Positions 23,473 through 36,850 of a stretch of 64,000 nt of DNA are shown here, in pieces (position 1 is the first letter of the stretch; every line of letters starts with the position of its first letter). This stretch comes from Rostratula benghalensis (Eukaryota > Chordata > Aves > Charadriiformes > Rostratulidae), in NCBI GenBank assembly GCA_013399305.1, contig VXAI01000191.1, positions 1,406,132 to 1,470,131 on the forward strand, written 5' to 3'. The notes beneath the pieces were generated by a model. It was not told where the DNA came from. It searched no databases and saw nothing but the letters and a program-made list of their open reading frames with translations. The position numbers and the translations under genes were made by a program.

Positions 23473-24724
23473 TTTCAGTTAATTTCTGTTACCCTTTGCT
23501 AGGAAATTAGCCAGCTGTGATACTCATCACTCTTCACAGCTTTATTTAAAGGTATTCACTAATTTGCTCCTCTCTGACAAACTCATCAGGATGGGAGATG
23601 GTTAAAGCCCTATTTCCAAGGTTTGGCTATGTGATTCCTGTCCCTAGTGCTAGTACCAAGTACACAAGAATTGATTAAAAGGATCAGTCCTTGAATCTGC
23701 TTTCAGTTTTGTAGATTCCAGCTACCACTACTTCTTGTGTTCACATTGACTAGATCTGTGTCCCTCTTCTAAATACCTTTTTGGTAATGGGAACACTTTT
23801 GATTGTGTTAGTGTTTATTAATGTAGCAATTACAGTGCCTAATTGTATAATATGTGTCAGTGCAGATAATTATGTAATTAAACCGTATAACTGAAATGAT
23901 GAGTTGTCTAAGAATGGACCAATTAAAACAAGGAATTGGGCTGTGAAAGCCTCACAGGACACCACGGGTAAACACTGTGGATGACTTCAGGAGACGTCCT
24001 GCCTCCTAGCACGGATTTGTTTTCACCAGAATAAACTCTAGCCAACTACTTTTCAGCCAGCTGCTAAACACGGGTAGCTGGAAGGTGATGCTCTTTGGAT
24101 GTGGTCCAGGTGAAATGTCCTCAGTTCCCTTCGGAGTCTCTCAACCCCCCACAAATGCCTTAGCCCTGGCAGGAGAGGAGGCAGTTGCTCCTTCCACTCC
24201 ATTACTGCTTCCTGCTTCTCCTCTCATTGCTGCTGGTATCACTTTGGCAGGTTGGGTTCCATACCCTGTGCTCAATTAACACTCCTAACTTCATTTGGGA
24301 GTAAAATACACATCTCTCTTCAGCAGCCAATTTCTCCATTTCGATCTCTTCATTCCACACATTGTATCTTACATTAAACGTGGGTTGGCAAACTTGGTAC
24401 AAACGTTAAACTTCTCCTGGTTTCTCGATTAGCACAAGTCACTTAGGTGCTAATCCACTGCTCTGAGTCCCCAGCTGCTTGGTGGTGTACCAAATCCCAA
24501 AGTTTTCTTGGAGGAATATGGTCATACCATTTAAGATACTGCATATCTTAAGCCATGGAAAGATAGAGCTGAGCATCAGCCTCACAGTAATGGTACTGCA
24601 CACGTAATTTTCTACTTGTCTCTTCTGTTGCTCATTTGTGCAGAACAAGAAATGCCTTAATACTTCATTTAGGAAATCATAGTTCCCAATATTTGACTTT
24701 TTAAAATATAATGTCCATACTTTA

Positions 24725-24799
24725 ATTTTGTGGTGTTGGTTTTTTTGGTTTTTTTGTTTGTTTGGTTTTTGGGGTTTTTTTGGTTGGTTGGTTTTTTTA
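24725..24799. repeat. T/G-rich low-complexity tract
   Basis: Repeated TTTGG and TTGG words in a T-rich stretch. It shows no regular unit and lacks enough G-runs of three for a quadruplex. Confidence 0.8.
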
Positions 24800-27492
24800 A
24801 ATGAAAAGTAATACTTCAGGTAACACTTGGCCTGCGAAAGGTAAATTTTCTGACACGGAGTGTATGGTGGTTCTTAAAAAGTCAGCAAGAAGACTGGTTA
24901 AAGTCTAGAACAACTCTTTAAAGCTTGTCAATATCTTTTTCTTTTTTCAAGCTGGAAGAAATCATGGTATATGAAATAGGATGCTGAAAATGGGATGTTA
25001 TCCTGGTAATAGTCACATTTAATTGTAAGGATGCTGTATTAAGCTTGGCTAGAAGAAGCAATTATTTATCTATCAATTAGTTCCTGTTGCAGTTAAATAC
25101 ACTATATGACAAGGGAAGCCCAACAAATTAGTGGCCTTGTGTTAGAATTGCAAACTCCATGCCGCAAATTATCCCCTATGGTGTATTAGTCTATCTGCTC
25201 ATTTATTTTTAAGATTCTCGTCCCCTGGAGTTTTTCTGTATAGCAGGAAAATGGTGTTTAATGGGCCTGATGTTATTATCAGAGGCATAAATTCTGGGGT
25301 TATTCTAATGTATGGCCAAGAGTAGGAAGAATAAGGACAGTTTCTACTTCTTGTATGTACTGCTTGGGGTATTTTTTAAACATGACAAAATCATGAAAGA
25401 GAGCACATGCTCTAAAACAATGTGTAAGGAATACCTGAAAATTATGTTGCTCATATAGAAAACTGCCAGTAGGTCCAGGGCTGTAAAGCTGAGTTAAAAA
25501 ATAACACTAGCAAAAGGTAGATGGTGGAAATAAGAAATAGTATTCGTATTCAGCAGTTTCATTTAGTGAGGTACCTCTTTGTTACCTCCCTGTAAAAATG
25601 ATTACATTTAGCCAAAGAAATCAAATCTGTTCCCAAAGGCAGAATTTAACACATTCAATATAAAAATTACACGAACACATAGCCAAATTTATCAAAGACT
25701 TTTACTGCAAACAAACTTCTAATAGGCATGCTATAGAAGTGAACTACCAGTGAAAAATTAGCTCTTGAGCTCTATCCAGCGGGTGATTGTCAGTGTGAGA
25801 TAAAAGAACTCCATTCTGGCTATCTGAGGGTGGAATTTTCCCTACACAGGCACAATAAATAGTTTTTGTGAGCAAAAAAAAAAGCCGCCAAATCGACCTA
25901 TCTGAATAAAAAGTATGTTGTGCTTTACACATGAGAAACGTGCTCCAGAACAGTTAATCCCTATGAAAACATTATCCCTGCATTATCCCCAATGGCATTT
26001 GCCTTCAGGCAGTTTTCAGTTACTTGTTTCCGTTTTCTATACATGTACCCAGTGTTCTTTATTTCCATGTGATTGTTCTTCTCAATCATTTTCTTTGCTC
26101 TCGTCTATTCTGGGCTCATGCACATGCATTTTACATACTGCCAGAATACTTTGGGCTATATTTAAGTTTCCAGATTCATGGAAATATTGTTCTACATACA
26201 ATATGAAATGCAAGCATGAAAGCAAGTACGTAGTCCTAAGAGGATCACTGATTTCTGTGGGATGGCCCGTGTCACTGTGAAGTACGTCACCAGGCAGGAA
26301 CCATTTTTATGTTTTCTCCTTCCCTTTTATGTAGGTTAAAAGCCTGGAATGGTATAAAAGTTCCATGGGAGTCCTGCCTATGTGTGGTGTGAGTGAGTTC
26401 ACGTAGCTCACTGGTTGAAGAAGTCTCTCCCAGGTTTTATTGTCGGCACGTTGGTGTAATAGCTGGGTCAAGGGACAGCTGAAGTAGTGTTACTGTGCAG
26501 AGAAGAATGCATCTCTTGGAGCCAAAAGAACAACAAGGGAAAAAACCCACACTCTTTACAAGAAAAGCAATCCTTAGTTACCGTGTAGATAATTTTACTC
26601 TATAACAAAAGAGAGCCCTAACAACGCACAAGTCACTCACATGGTGACTGGAAGCATTATGGTGCAGGGTAAGAGTTTGACCAAAGTAAGAATAGTTCTT
26701 TGGTATAATCCATGATGGACTAAAAATGCACTTTTTGGATTGTTAAAACTCATGTATTGTATAAGGGACTCAATTCTTGCTGTCACTGGGTATATTCACA
26801 CAATGCAATATAAGAACAAAGCAAGTTTTTTTCCTCCAAATGTCCTCCTTCTTGCTGGAGTGGGCCAGAAGATGGAACTTTGGCATCTCCAAGGTTCTGC
26901 GCAATCCTGACTGTAAGACAGAAAGAGTCTTGAGCTACACCCCCGTCTTTTTCTTCACCCTAATGTGCTTTGCTGTGCTTTTCGGCCAGCTCTGCTCCTT
27001 CTTTCCTAGGGCACTGGCTGGATGAATGGTGCAGCCTGGTGTGATATGTTTTCCTTTTCTTCTCCAGCATTCAAATTTCCGCAACTCTGCCTTGCTGGGC
27101 AAGGGATGCTGTGACTTTTACATAATGAGAAACTTGCTGTTAGTTGTGCTCATTCAGCCTATGATGTGGGCTTTGTCATATTATTTTAATTTGTTTCAGC
27201 ATCAGAAAGCCAGCCCAATCCTTTTTGTGAAGGAGGACTCTGTAGCTGACAACTTTTCTAAAATATGAGTCTACAAGTTCTGATAAGATTCTACATAGCA
27301 AAGCAAAATGAGTGGGCATAGCTGAGTGTTTGCTATTCATTGTTAATGGAGCTGAGAAGCATTTTAAGAAACAGAATTGTCCACAATATTTTACCTGAAC
27401 TGAAATAAATTGTCCTCAGAAATATTTTTGAAATGCCTTCATTTTAGCCTTTGAATGTATACTTTTCTAATTTATGATGTGAGAGGTCTGGC

Positions 27493-27545
27493 TTTTTTTC
27501 TCTGGGTTTTTTGTGTTTGTTTTTTTTTTACTTTTTTTTTTTTTT
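27493..27545. repeat. T-rich low-complexity tract
   Basis: Interrupted T-runs, ending with a run of 14 T. The reverse strand would be A-rich, but no retroposed gene was seen next to it. Confidence 0.8.
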
Positions 27546-30500
27546 GAGTAGCATCAGTTATATGAATGGTGGTGGTATGAAACAGTACAGGTTTGAGAAA
27601 TGAGAGGAGATCAAAAAGTGAAGAGATTGAGGCTGGATAAATGTAAACTTGTGGTAAACCTTGGAAGATGCACATATTTTTATAAGCCTAACAGTTTTAA
27701 ACCTTGAGACAGATGATGAAGAGAGTATTGGCAGGGGTACATTATCTAGATGATCTATTCCACATTTGAGGTTATATACCTGTAATAAATAAAAAAAATG
27801 ATTCTGAGAAGACCTGTTCTGCAGTCTTTAAATAAGATTATAAATGAACAGACTGAGTAGCCATGGTCCTGTTCAAATCCATGGGAGATTTAACACCTTC
27901 TGTGGAACCAAGGCTTGGATTGCATTTTACCAGTTTCTTGTTTTCTAACATATGATATACTCTGCGAAGAATAACAGCCTTTAAAATAATGGGGGGTTTT
28001 TGGTGGTGAGAATATGGTCACCTCTTTTTGTCTTCTGTATGGAAAAATTCCTTCTCTCTTGGTAACTTCCACAAGCAAATAATCTGTTGCCAAGCACATC
28101 CTGCAGTGACAAATATAGTATCTGGAAGCACACAAGAGAAGATGCTGGACAGGGCACTCCTGGGAACTCCCATTCATGCCATTGTGGGGTTTTTCAGTTC
28201 ACTGGCCAAACAAATCAGATATTGCCACATCTGTTTAGCCAGATGGTCTTTCTAGTGTCATGAGGCAAGTACAGTCAAAATACTATCTACAGCTTGCACA
28301 AGGACTGTATTGGCAACTTGCTGCAGAAAAGGAGTTAGATTATGGAAAACCACTGTAGATGGCATTTGATGGTGACTTCTTTTTCTAATAGACAGATGAA
28401 CTCAGCACTGTGTCCAGCCATGGCTGGGGTATGCAGGTAGTAGGTGGCAACCTAGGAGACCACACAGTGCTCTGGTTGGTTTCTGGATTGCAAGTTAGGA
28501 ACGCTAATCTCCCTAATAATCTTCACCTGACCTGCTTGATAATAGCAGACCTTTTTACTTTGTTTCTTTTTCCAGTAGCTGTCAACAAACAAATATTGTG
28601 TATATTTTGGGTCCATTAGAGTACTTCTCTTTCATCTCTTCTGCTGTGTCCACTCTACATACATAAGTAAAGTCAATAATACAGAAAGAAATGTTCACAG
28701 CTGCTTTGCTTACAGCTAAAAGAAACTACCTGACAAACTTTTCCAAATCACCATTCAGTTGATTACAGCCTTATAAGAAAGCTCTCCCACAGACTGATCT
28801 AGCTGTGGTTAATGTCTGAGAATTTGCAGTGACTGGCTGTAACGGATAGAGCCAACTGAAAGTTCAAATGTTTTATGACACAGTATAGTTACTAAAATGG
28901 ATTTTGTCGCCATAGACTTTGAAAATTCCAGTATTGTAGGAGAAATGTATGAGACTATGTTATTACTGGAGAGCAAAGGCATCTCCAATGGGCAAATCAT
29001 GTTGTTACAAGATAGATGAATGACAGAGATGGCAGAAACCATTCTCTAAAGGAACCTGTCTACCTGTCTCTAAAGGGTGGCAGCGAGCTATTAGATGGCT
29101 AAAATTGGGAAGAGGAATCCAGACACTGGTGAGACGTATTTGAGAGTAAAACAGTTTTACATTATAAATTCAAAATTAATCCAAATCACAAGATATCATA
29201 GAGACTTAATAACGTAGTTTGGAATATATAAGGAACTTTTATATCAAGATCTGATAATGGTTTCTTAGCAAATAGTAAAAATCAGAGAGATTAACTCACT
29301 TCACATGCTTATTTTATTTTATGTTGTTAAATTGAAGGACGCACTGCAGTCATTGGCAAGGTTTTCTTCCCCTTGATTGGAAGCAAGATCAAGGCCTGTG
29401 GACTCGGATGAACAAAGGGAAAATAAAGGCTGAGATACATAAAGAATAAGTGTGCTTTTAGACATTTGTAAACTCTTTGCTTAACTTAGAATACATTCAT
29501 ACTAAAAAAAAAGGTTGTTTCTGAATTTTTATTAGTTTTATTATAATTATAATAATTACTTTAAAAGTCACAAGCCAAGAAATTCTAAATGAGACAGTAT
29601 AATTATAATATATAACCATAATAATGCTTCCTTCCATTCCTCACTTGGGTATTGTGAGGCTTAATTAGTTAATGTTTGTACAGCAGTAAAATGCAAAATG
29701 CCATACAACTATTAAGCTTTTTTCTGGTTTAGTTCTTCAGTATAACTGATTATCTTTCACAAGATTCTTAAAGGGGGGCAATTTAAAAAGATCTACATAA
29801 AACAAACGCTATTTTGTATCTGTCTTGCTGGTAGTTGGAGTGGCAAATCAGTGTTTAATTGCATCAGTAATCCTCCTGAACATGCTGACACTGTGACAAT
29901 GCATTTGACCTAGAAATATTTGTTGATTATCATATTTCTGGGCCTTGCAACAAAACTGAAGCGTTCTCATGGGAACCAGAGATACAGCTGATGGAAATGA
30001 ATTGAGAATGAATGACACAAGCTGACAAACCATCATATTTAGGATGGAGGAAAAATCACAAATACAAGGTGTTAAGTTGGAATAATCTGTTATTTCTTCC
30101 TTTCTGCTAAACAGAGTTCAGTGGGAAAAAATCCTTGTGCAATCTGTAAATCTGCAGTGTATAAGCAACAAATGGAATTAGAGATCAGGGAATGTGACAC
30201 CGTAGACTAAAATATGATGTTTTAAATTATGTCTAGGTTAAAGGAGTCCCAAACAAGATCTGAGTATCAGAAGAACTCCTTTACAGGCTGTAAGAATCAG
30301 CATGGGTTAGAGGTGAAAATGGATTTGGTTAATTTTCAGGAGATTAATAGCGCCTCTGGAAATAGTACTCTGAGTTTGTGAGTTAAAATCCAGGACACTG
30401 TCCACTAGATCATTGCTTATGTAGTCACCCACATCCCTTCCATTGAGCTTCAGCACAGACATAAGGGTTAGGCTTAATTTTGTCATCTGAAGGCTAGTTT

Positions 30501-33500
30501 GTCATTTAGGCTCCACTAGAGTCAATGGAAAGAGTGAGGCATTTCCAAATTATTCATTTTGTCTGCTTTATACAAAACCGCCTTCATTTCCTTAATAGCT
30601 AATGGGCTGAAGGAGAGTTCTCAAAGGAATTAATCTGATCTTAAACATGTATTTTTGGAGGAAATTAATGATACTATGGAAATGCCATTTTCCATTTACT
30701 ATAAAGGGATTCTCAAGCTTCATAGCTGTCTTTTAGACTTAGACAATTAACTTTTAGATGCCCAAGCTAAATTATATCCTACATGTGCAAAGAATTAGGC
30801 TTAAGTCTGGAATGATGAGCATGGATGGGCACAGCCCTCCAGGATGTTACACACCAGTAATGCAGAAGATACACACAGGTAGGAAGGAGCAGTCCTTGAC
30901 CTGGGTCGTGATCAAGCCCATTTGTTCAGTTGGGAGATTATTTTAGGTTCCTTCTGGCTGATGGTACCATAAAATTAAGAAGCTTCAGTTGTAATCTAAA
31001 TGTTTCTGTGATCATATGGACCTGTCAAATACAGATTAAACCGGCTATTTTTTTAAGGAGAGATGGAGTGCAAAGCAGTTGGCTTTGGATTCATGGGGAC
31101 ACTTGGGTCAGTGCTTTTAAAAATAAGTTTTAATGAAAAAAAAAATTGGGCTAATAGAAAAACCTAGTTCTATAAAGGCAGCAAAAGTTTTGCAGTTGAC
31201 TTTTGTGAATCCATCATTTCACCCGTTAAAATGAAATGGAGCGTAGTCTGTTATAGTGGTAATCATATGATGGTTAAAATACTAGAGTGATCAATACATT
31301 AAAAGAATCATAATTAAATATTGACTCCTGGTTTTTTAACCTCAGTCTCTCTATTATTTAGGCTGTGTCAGGCTGGTTGGCTTTGTATTCAAGGCTGTAT
31401 TTTGTTTGGAAAGAATTTTTCTAATCTAATATTGCCACTTACTCTGCTTCCAGCCAATTTATAAACATCCGCTTTTAGCAGGCAAGAGCCTTCCACTTTT
31501 GTAACCACGAGAATTTCCATTATTGCATTTACATGTGTCTCAGCTGCTGCTAAGCAACAGGGCTGAATTACCTGCCAAAGCCTGGATTTAAATCCCAGGT
31601 CTGTAAAAAGGATGGATAGAAATATGAATGTGTAATATACTTAAAATAACGAGTGAAGAATGTGTTTTTGGAAGCATGTAGAAACGTGAAGGTATAAGAG
31701 GAATGTGATTCCATTCTAGAAACATGTAAATAGAGGTAATATAAATGTGGTAGGGGAAATTTAGAGAGTCAATTTCATATATGTATGTGATTTGTTCTTG
31801 AAAATAAACTGTTGTCAGATTGTTTTTGCTTTGGCAAATCTTACCATGAAGTGTTAGGTCTACGTGCAATGTTAGACAAAGGGAGCAAAGAGTAAGGAGA
31901 AAATGAAGCAGAAATCTTAACTGAGTGCATATATTATTCCTAAGTAGACAGAGTTTTATTCATAGTATTTTGTGTAGTGGTTTTGCTTCTTTTAAAGACA
32001 GATGTATTTGTATTTTGGGTAAGAAATGAGTCACTTTCAAGTGCTTTTCAAAGACTTGATTGACTTTCTTTTCCATTAGTGTTTTTTCTTTTTGGTCTCA
32101 AGCCTTTGGCTTGATGGGGTGGGACTGTTTCTAGGAAATGGTTTGGATGTTAGAAATGCTGGTGCAGTTCATCCTATTAGCGTTTAAGTCTAAGGGTGCA
32201 TAGTGAATGGTGGTGTACCAGCACAAGGCATAAAGATGGTCTTCACCCTGCAGACCTGATAGTCTGCATTTAAGGAGGAGGTGGTGGATAATGGCAAATG
32301 GACCACAAGAATAAAAAAAGAATAATGAAGCAGTACCAAGAGCCCCAAAAGTCAGAACCCAAATGTCATTGTCAGCCCTTGGATAGCCACAGACAGATTT
32401 CACAAAATACATCTTGAAGAGGAAGACATATCCTGTCAGAACTTCATCATGTACAACAGAAACAGAAGTTCTTTAGTCTTCCCTCAAGTTTGTTCATATT
32501 TTTCCCTGCTTTTGAAGGCATTTTATAATTCTTTAAGGCATTCTTTCCTTTAGAATAACACTACGAGCCAAGTAAAGCATTCAACTGTCATTATTAAAGC
32601 ATTTAGGAGAAGTTTCATACAAAATGGTGACTCCTCAGAAGAGACAGTCTAATGAAAATATAACACCATAAAATGTCATTTTAGTAAGGCAATTTATGCA
32701 GTAAATTCCTAATACTTTGTTTAGTTTGTTTGGTGTGCTTGTAAATGATGTGTGTACGTGTAATGCCTTAACACTAGAGTTGTAAGAAACAAAGCATTTT
32801 CACATGTATTGCTTGTACCTTGGTACACACTGTGTTACTAACAAAACTGTTGAAACAAGGCAACAAAATTGTTGTGACATTTGGGGCAAAATATTTAGGC
32901 TGTGAAAAACATTGAATCAAAATACTATTCAGGAAAAATGATACTAGCACGTTTATGGCTGTGGAAAACAAGAATAGAACAACTGAATTTGTAACATAAT
33001 TGACAAAAATTAGGACTGGTATATCTTTCTGTAATAAAACTGCACTGTACTTATAAAAAATACTGGCAAGTGATATGGAAAAAGTGACATGCAAGAAATC
33101 AGATTAAATCAATGGTTCACTCTAAGTGAACACATTGGGTTTTTTTTCTTCAGCACTGAGGTAATTATGTCCAGTTTAGCTATATTTCCCCTGTCAGCAT
33201 GGCTAGTATGAAGACTGCAATCTATCCATTGGGATTCATGTATTTACGGTCTGCTGGGGAAGCCAACACCACAGGTGCCTTTCTCACTTCTTAGCCATCT
33301 CCAAAGGGGTAAGGTGGCCACGTGTAACAAGATAATGTGGTTGATACCATTTACTTGACTTTCCAAATATTTGACATCTCACCAAAGGACAGATGAGTGT
33401 CTCCTAGATGTCTTTACAGTTATAAAAAAGAGATAGACTCTTCCCCAGGGCCATCCAGAACAAGGATCTCATTTAAGCTCTCTGCTTTGACCCCATGTGA

Positions 33501-34176
33501 AGCCTGTCACTCTCTGTTGATTACAGAGAACCTCTGAGAAACAAGTATCCCTTGGATAACCCTGGCTTTTGCAACTGCTGTCTTTAATATCCATGCTGGG
33601 TCTTTAACTGGATTTTCTGGATTCCTGTGTCTCACAATGCTTTATTATTTTTGTTGAATATAGTATGTTAATGCTGGTTTAAAGGGCAATGTATTCTCAG
33701 CCTTAACTGACTTTTCTTGTGTGAGTATATTTAAAGCTGTAAGGAGAAGCAATCGTTATCTCATTTGAAAGTCTTACTGCTATTCTCAGAGCAGTAATTG
33801 ATATCTCACAGAGTGTGGCTACTTTTTTCTTTCCTCATGCGTATTATGATTCATAAAGGGGAATCTTATTACTCCTTGAATAGCAGTGCCTGAAGGCGCC
33901 AACCTGAAGTGTTTGGAATAAAGAGATTTTGTCACTGGCACCAGTGGAGAAAAACCATGGGAAGAAAAATAAACCTTTAAATAATATGATTACTTCTCAT
34001 GCCAGCACTTCCATTAAAGATCTCACCTCGTGTTTTAACATAACTGAAAGAATTTGAGCTAATGTACCCAGGGAGAAGTTGAAATAAAAGATAAGACTAA
34101 GACTAAATAGTAACATGGGTCACAAATAAAGCACTTGTAAGTAAAACAAAACAAAAAAAAACCCAGCCAAAAAGAT

Positions 34177-34288
34177 GTGTAGAAGTGGTGCTTAGGGACA
34201 CAGGTTAGTGGTGGACTCGGCAGTGTTTACAGTTGGACTTCATGATTTTAAGAGTCTTTTCCAACCTAGATGATTCTGTGATTCTATA
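34177..34288 (+). mobile_element. CR1 LINE 3' terminal fragment
   Basis: About 110 bases of CR1 3' end in the + orientation: GGTGCTTAGGGACA, TTAGTGGTGGACTCGGCAGT, a GGTCTTTTCCAACC-like block and the terminal repeat GATTCTGTGATTCTATAA (34271-34288), which holds two octamer copies. No coding part of the element remains. Confidence 0.9.
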
Positions 34289-36005
34289 AAAACCACATCT
34301 GGATGCCATCAGTCAAGGCAATGACTGTTCAGTAGCTCTGTTGAAGTAGAGAATGGAGGAAGTGTATCCCTAGTTGAACTAGCCAAGAGAATGAACCCCT
34401 TCATCTCACTGATTTTGGATGAGAGTAGAGCCTCTACTGCACCTGCTTTGACAGCAGGGAGTTGGGTTTGCCAATGGTTGTGCTGGCAGCCGTGCTCACA
34501 GTGACCCCAGCTGGGACTCCCCGGGGGACATGGGATTATGTTATCACTCCTGAACCAGCAGCTTTTGAAGCTGGGACTGCAGGGCAGGTCCAGAAAAAAA
34601 GCAGGTAGTCTTTATTCCAGCTCTCTTCAATCCATCAGCCAAAAGCATCCCCACAAATTGCTATCCTGTGTAGAAGGAGTAAGAAACAGTGCTGCAAAGC
34701 TGGCAATGCTGTTATGGATAAAATAGGAACAGTTTGCTGCTCAAATAGTCTACTGGTAAAATAGGAACAGTCTACTAATAGAGGGAGAAGCCATAATCAG
34801 ATGGACAGTTCTGATAACCAACAGATAAAAGCAAAAAAAAAAAAAAGAGTCCCAAAGTGCAATGGTTTCAGTCAGCTGTCAGAACAATCTAAACAATTCC
34901 TCTGCAGAACCACCCATCACTAAATTCAGAAGAATTTAAATAATTGGCTGGTCTTGTGAAGCAGTATTTGAACTCATTGAGGACACCTTCCTCTCATTGC
35001 CTTAATATTTAAAAGACATCTTCCTTTTGCATGTAAAAGCACTTTTTCCAGCAAGAAGGCTTGCTGGTGTCAGTGGGCAATCACTCCATAATGTTGTGTA
35101 ACCAAGAACATGTGGTTTTTCGCCTTCTGTTGCTAGTGAAGGGCACAACATGTGATGTCTGTAATCAATAAAGTGTCTGAGCAGTGGCTGGTCAGCATGG
35201 CCAGCCTTATTTTTTACAAGTCAGGGTTGCATTTATTGCAGTGAGTTTGCCTGGGTTTGATCTCTTTCTCTCTGCTAACTTGTCAGAAAACCATACTTTA
35301 TCTGCCTTGGACAAGAGAGAGAGGCCTGGGATACGTGGTTCAGTGCTATGTCTTAAATATCCCTGTGCTATACTCTGGCTGCAGAAGCGAAATCCAGGTG
35401 CTGAAGCCCTGGAGATAAAGCACCTCTCAAGGAAGAGCTGCCAATTGCTTGTGAGTGTTCTGATGGGGAAAAAAAAAAAAAAGTAACATGAACAGTCTGC
35501 CATTTGTGCAAATGACATATGCACAAGGCATGCTGGGAATACCAGCATAATATAAATGTTCTAGCAACAAAAAATGTACAATTGACTTAACCAGATTCGA
35601 TGGGAATTAATTTTTCTTTTTTTAGTCACACAAGGTGTGTGTCTAGGTGCCTGCTCAGTGGGTAGGGTGAGCTGACACACCTGAGCCAATATTTAAGGGG
35701 AGAGCTGCTTCTCCAGTGAGAAATATCCAGGAGGGACTTTTAGGTCAAGACCTGCTCCCTAGGAATCCTTGCATCCCATGAGCTGGGCTGAAGACAGTTG
35801 TATCCTTCAGTTCTTGATTGCCAGAGCAAATTCAAGCCACAAAAATAGTGTTTCTGCCTCCCTTGTAGCCCCCAGTGTAGTGCCTAAAGCCTACTGTGGG
35901 TTCAACTGTAGTCTTAACCCCTTCTTGACAGGAACCAAACTTAGTTTTCCAAACTCCCAGTAGGAACCCCTTAACATTTGGTGTTAATGCAACTTTGTCA
36001 GTGTT

Positions 36006-36052
36006 CCTCAACCACTCCTACATTGTCTCCCTCAACCACTTCTACATTATGC
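36006..36052. repeat. Tandem repeat, 24-bp unit, 2 copies
   Basis: CCTCAACCACTCCTACATT at 36006 recurs 24 bases downstream with one C-to-T change. This is a simple local duplication within unique intron sequence. Confidence 0.85.
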
Positions 36053-36836
36053 TGAAGAAAGGGGAGCAGCACTGGTGTGTCCTGTGTCAGAGCTTCTGTC
36101 TGAGGTCAGTGGTTGGTCCTAGATTTAGTCTGTCATTTTATGTCTGTCTGGACAATATTTGCTGTCCCCTTTCTTAAGGGAATAAAGACAATGTGACGGA
36201 GCTGTGTGCATGTTTGCGCCTGTCTTTCTGACTTCCCCCGATGAGTTTTGTATTCCTAAAATTCTGTGTCCAAAGAATTCTTAGACGTTTTATATAACAA
36301 GTAGCCACACGAGGCCAGGCACACCTATTAATACTCTCATGGAGGAAAGACACCAACATGCACTGAAACCTTCGTAGATATCAGACAACACACGTGGGCA
36401 CTCAATAGTGTGCATGCAGCATTGAGTTTCTCTTGAGTCTTCTGCTCAGGAGGTTATCTCTCCCCCATTTAACAAGTTTAATAGCTTGTTCTATATTGTA
36501 CTTAATGATAAAACTCAATTATTAAGAGTTTAATTAAATATTTGATATTAACTTATTAAGATTATGGGGCCTGTGGAAGCAACTAAGTTCTTGTTTCTCT
36601 CCTATTCTCTTAATCATTTCAGATAAAAATGTATTACATCATTATTTTTTTGTCTTATCATCTATTGTTTAAAACCTAGTAGATTGCAATTAATAGACTT
36701 GCATACAGATTTTGCTAAATCTCCCTGTCTGCTGTAAGTTTGTAAATCAGGGCTTCAGGTATGCACTGTAGACTCTTTTTATAGATTTTAGTTGTGAAGT
36801 ATCCTTTAATGCTCCAGTAATGTGCTACAGCAATTT

Positions 36837-36850
36837 TGTGTGTGTGTGTA
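36837..36850. repeat. TG dinucleotide microsatellite
   Basis: Six to seven TG units, uninterrupted. Short, and probably of low polymorphism. Confidence 0.8.

Larger units (their letters stand above)
23473..34176 (+). other. VSNL1: VSNL1 intron 2, part 2: unique sequence
   Basis: Mostly AT-rich unique intron. It holds a T/G-rich tract (24725-24799), a T-rich tract (27493-27545) and very AT-rich sequence at 29515-29630. The segment at about 25020-25290 is low in simple repeats and has a dense series of AT-core words (AATTAGT, CAATTAGTTCC, TTATTATC) suggestive of a conserved element. No gene or RNA structure could be supported. A canonical TATAAAAG at 26353 has no supporting context. Confidence 0.65.

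Noticed and set aside
26353..26390. Canonical TATAAAAG that could mark an internal promoter
   Set aside because: No initiator, CpG-rich sequence, or first exon with a supported donor follows. Similar TATAAA words (43851, 47046, 48236) are expected in AT-rich DNA.
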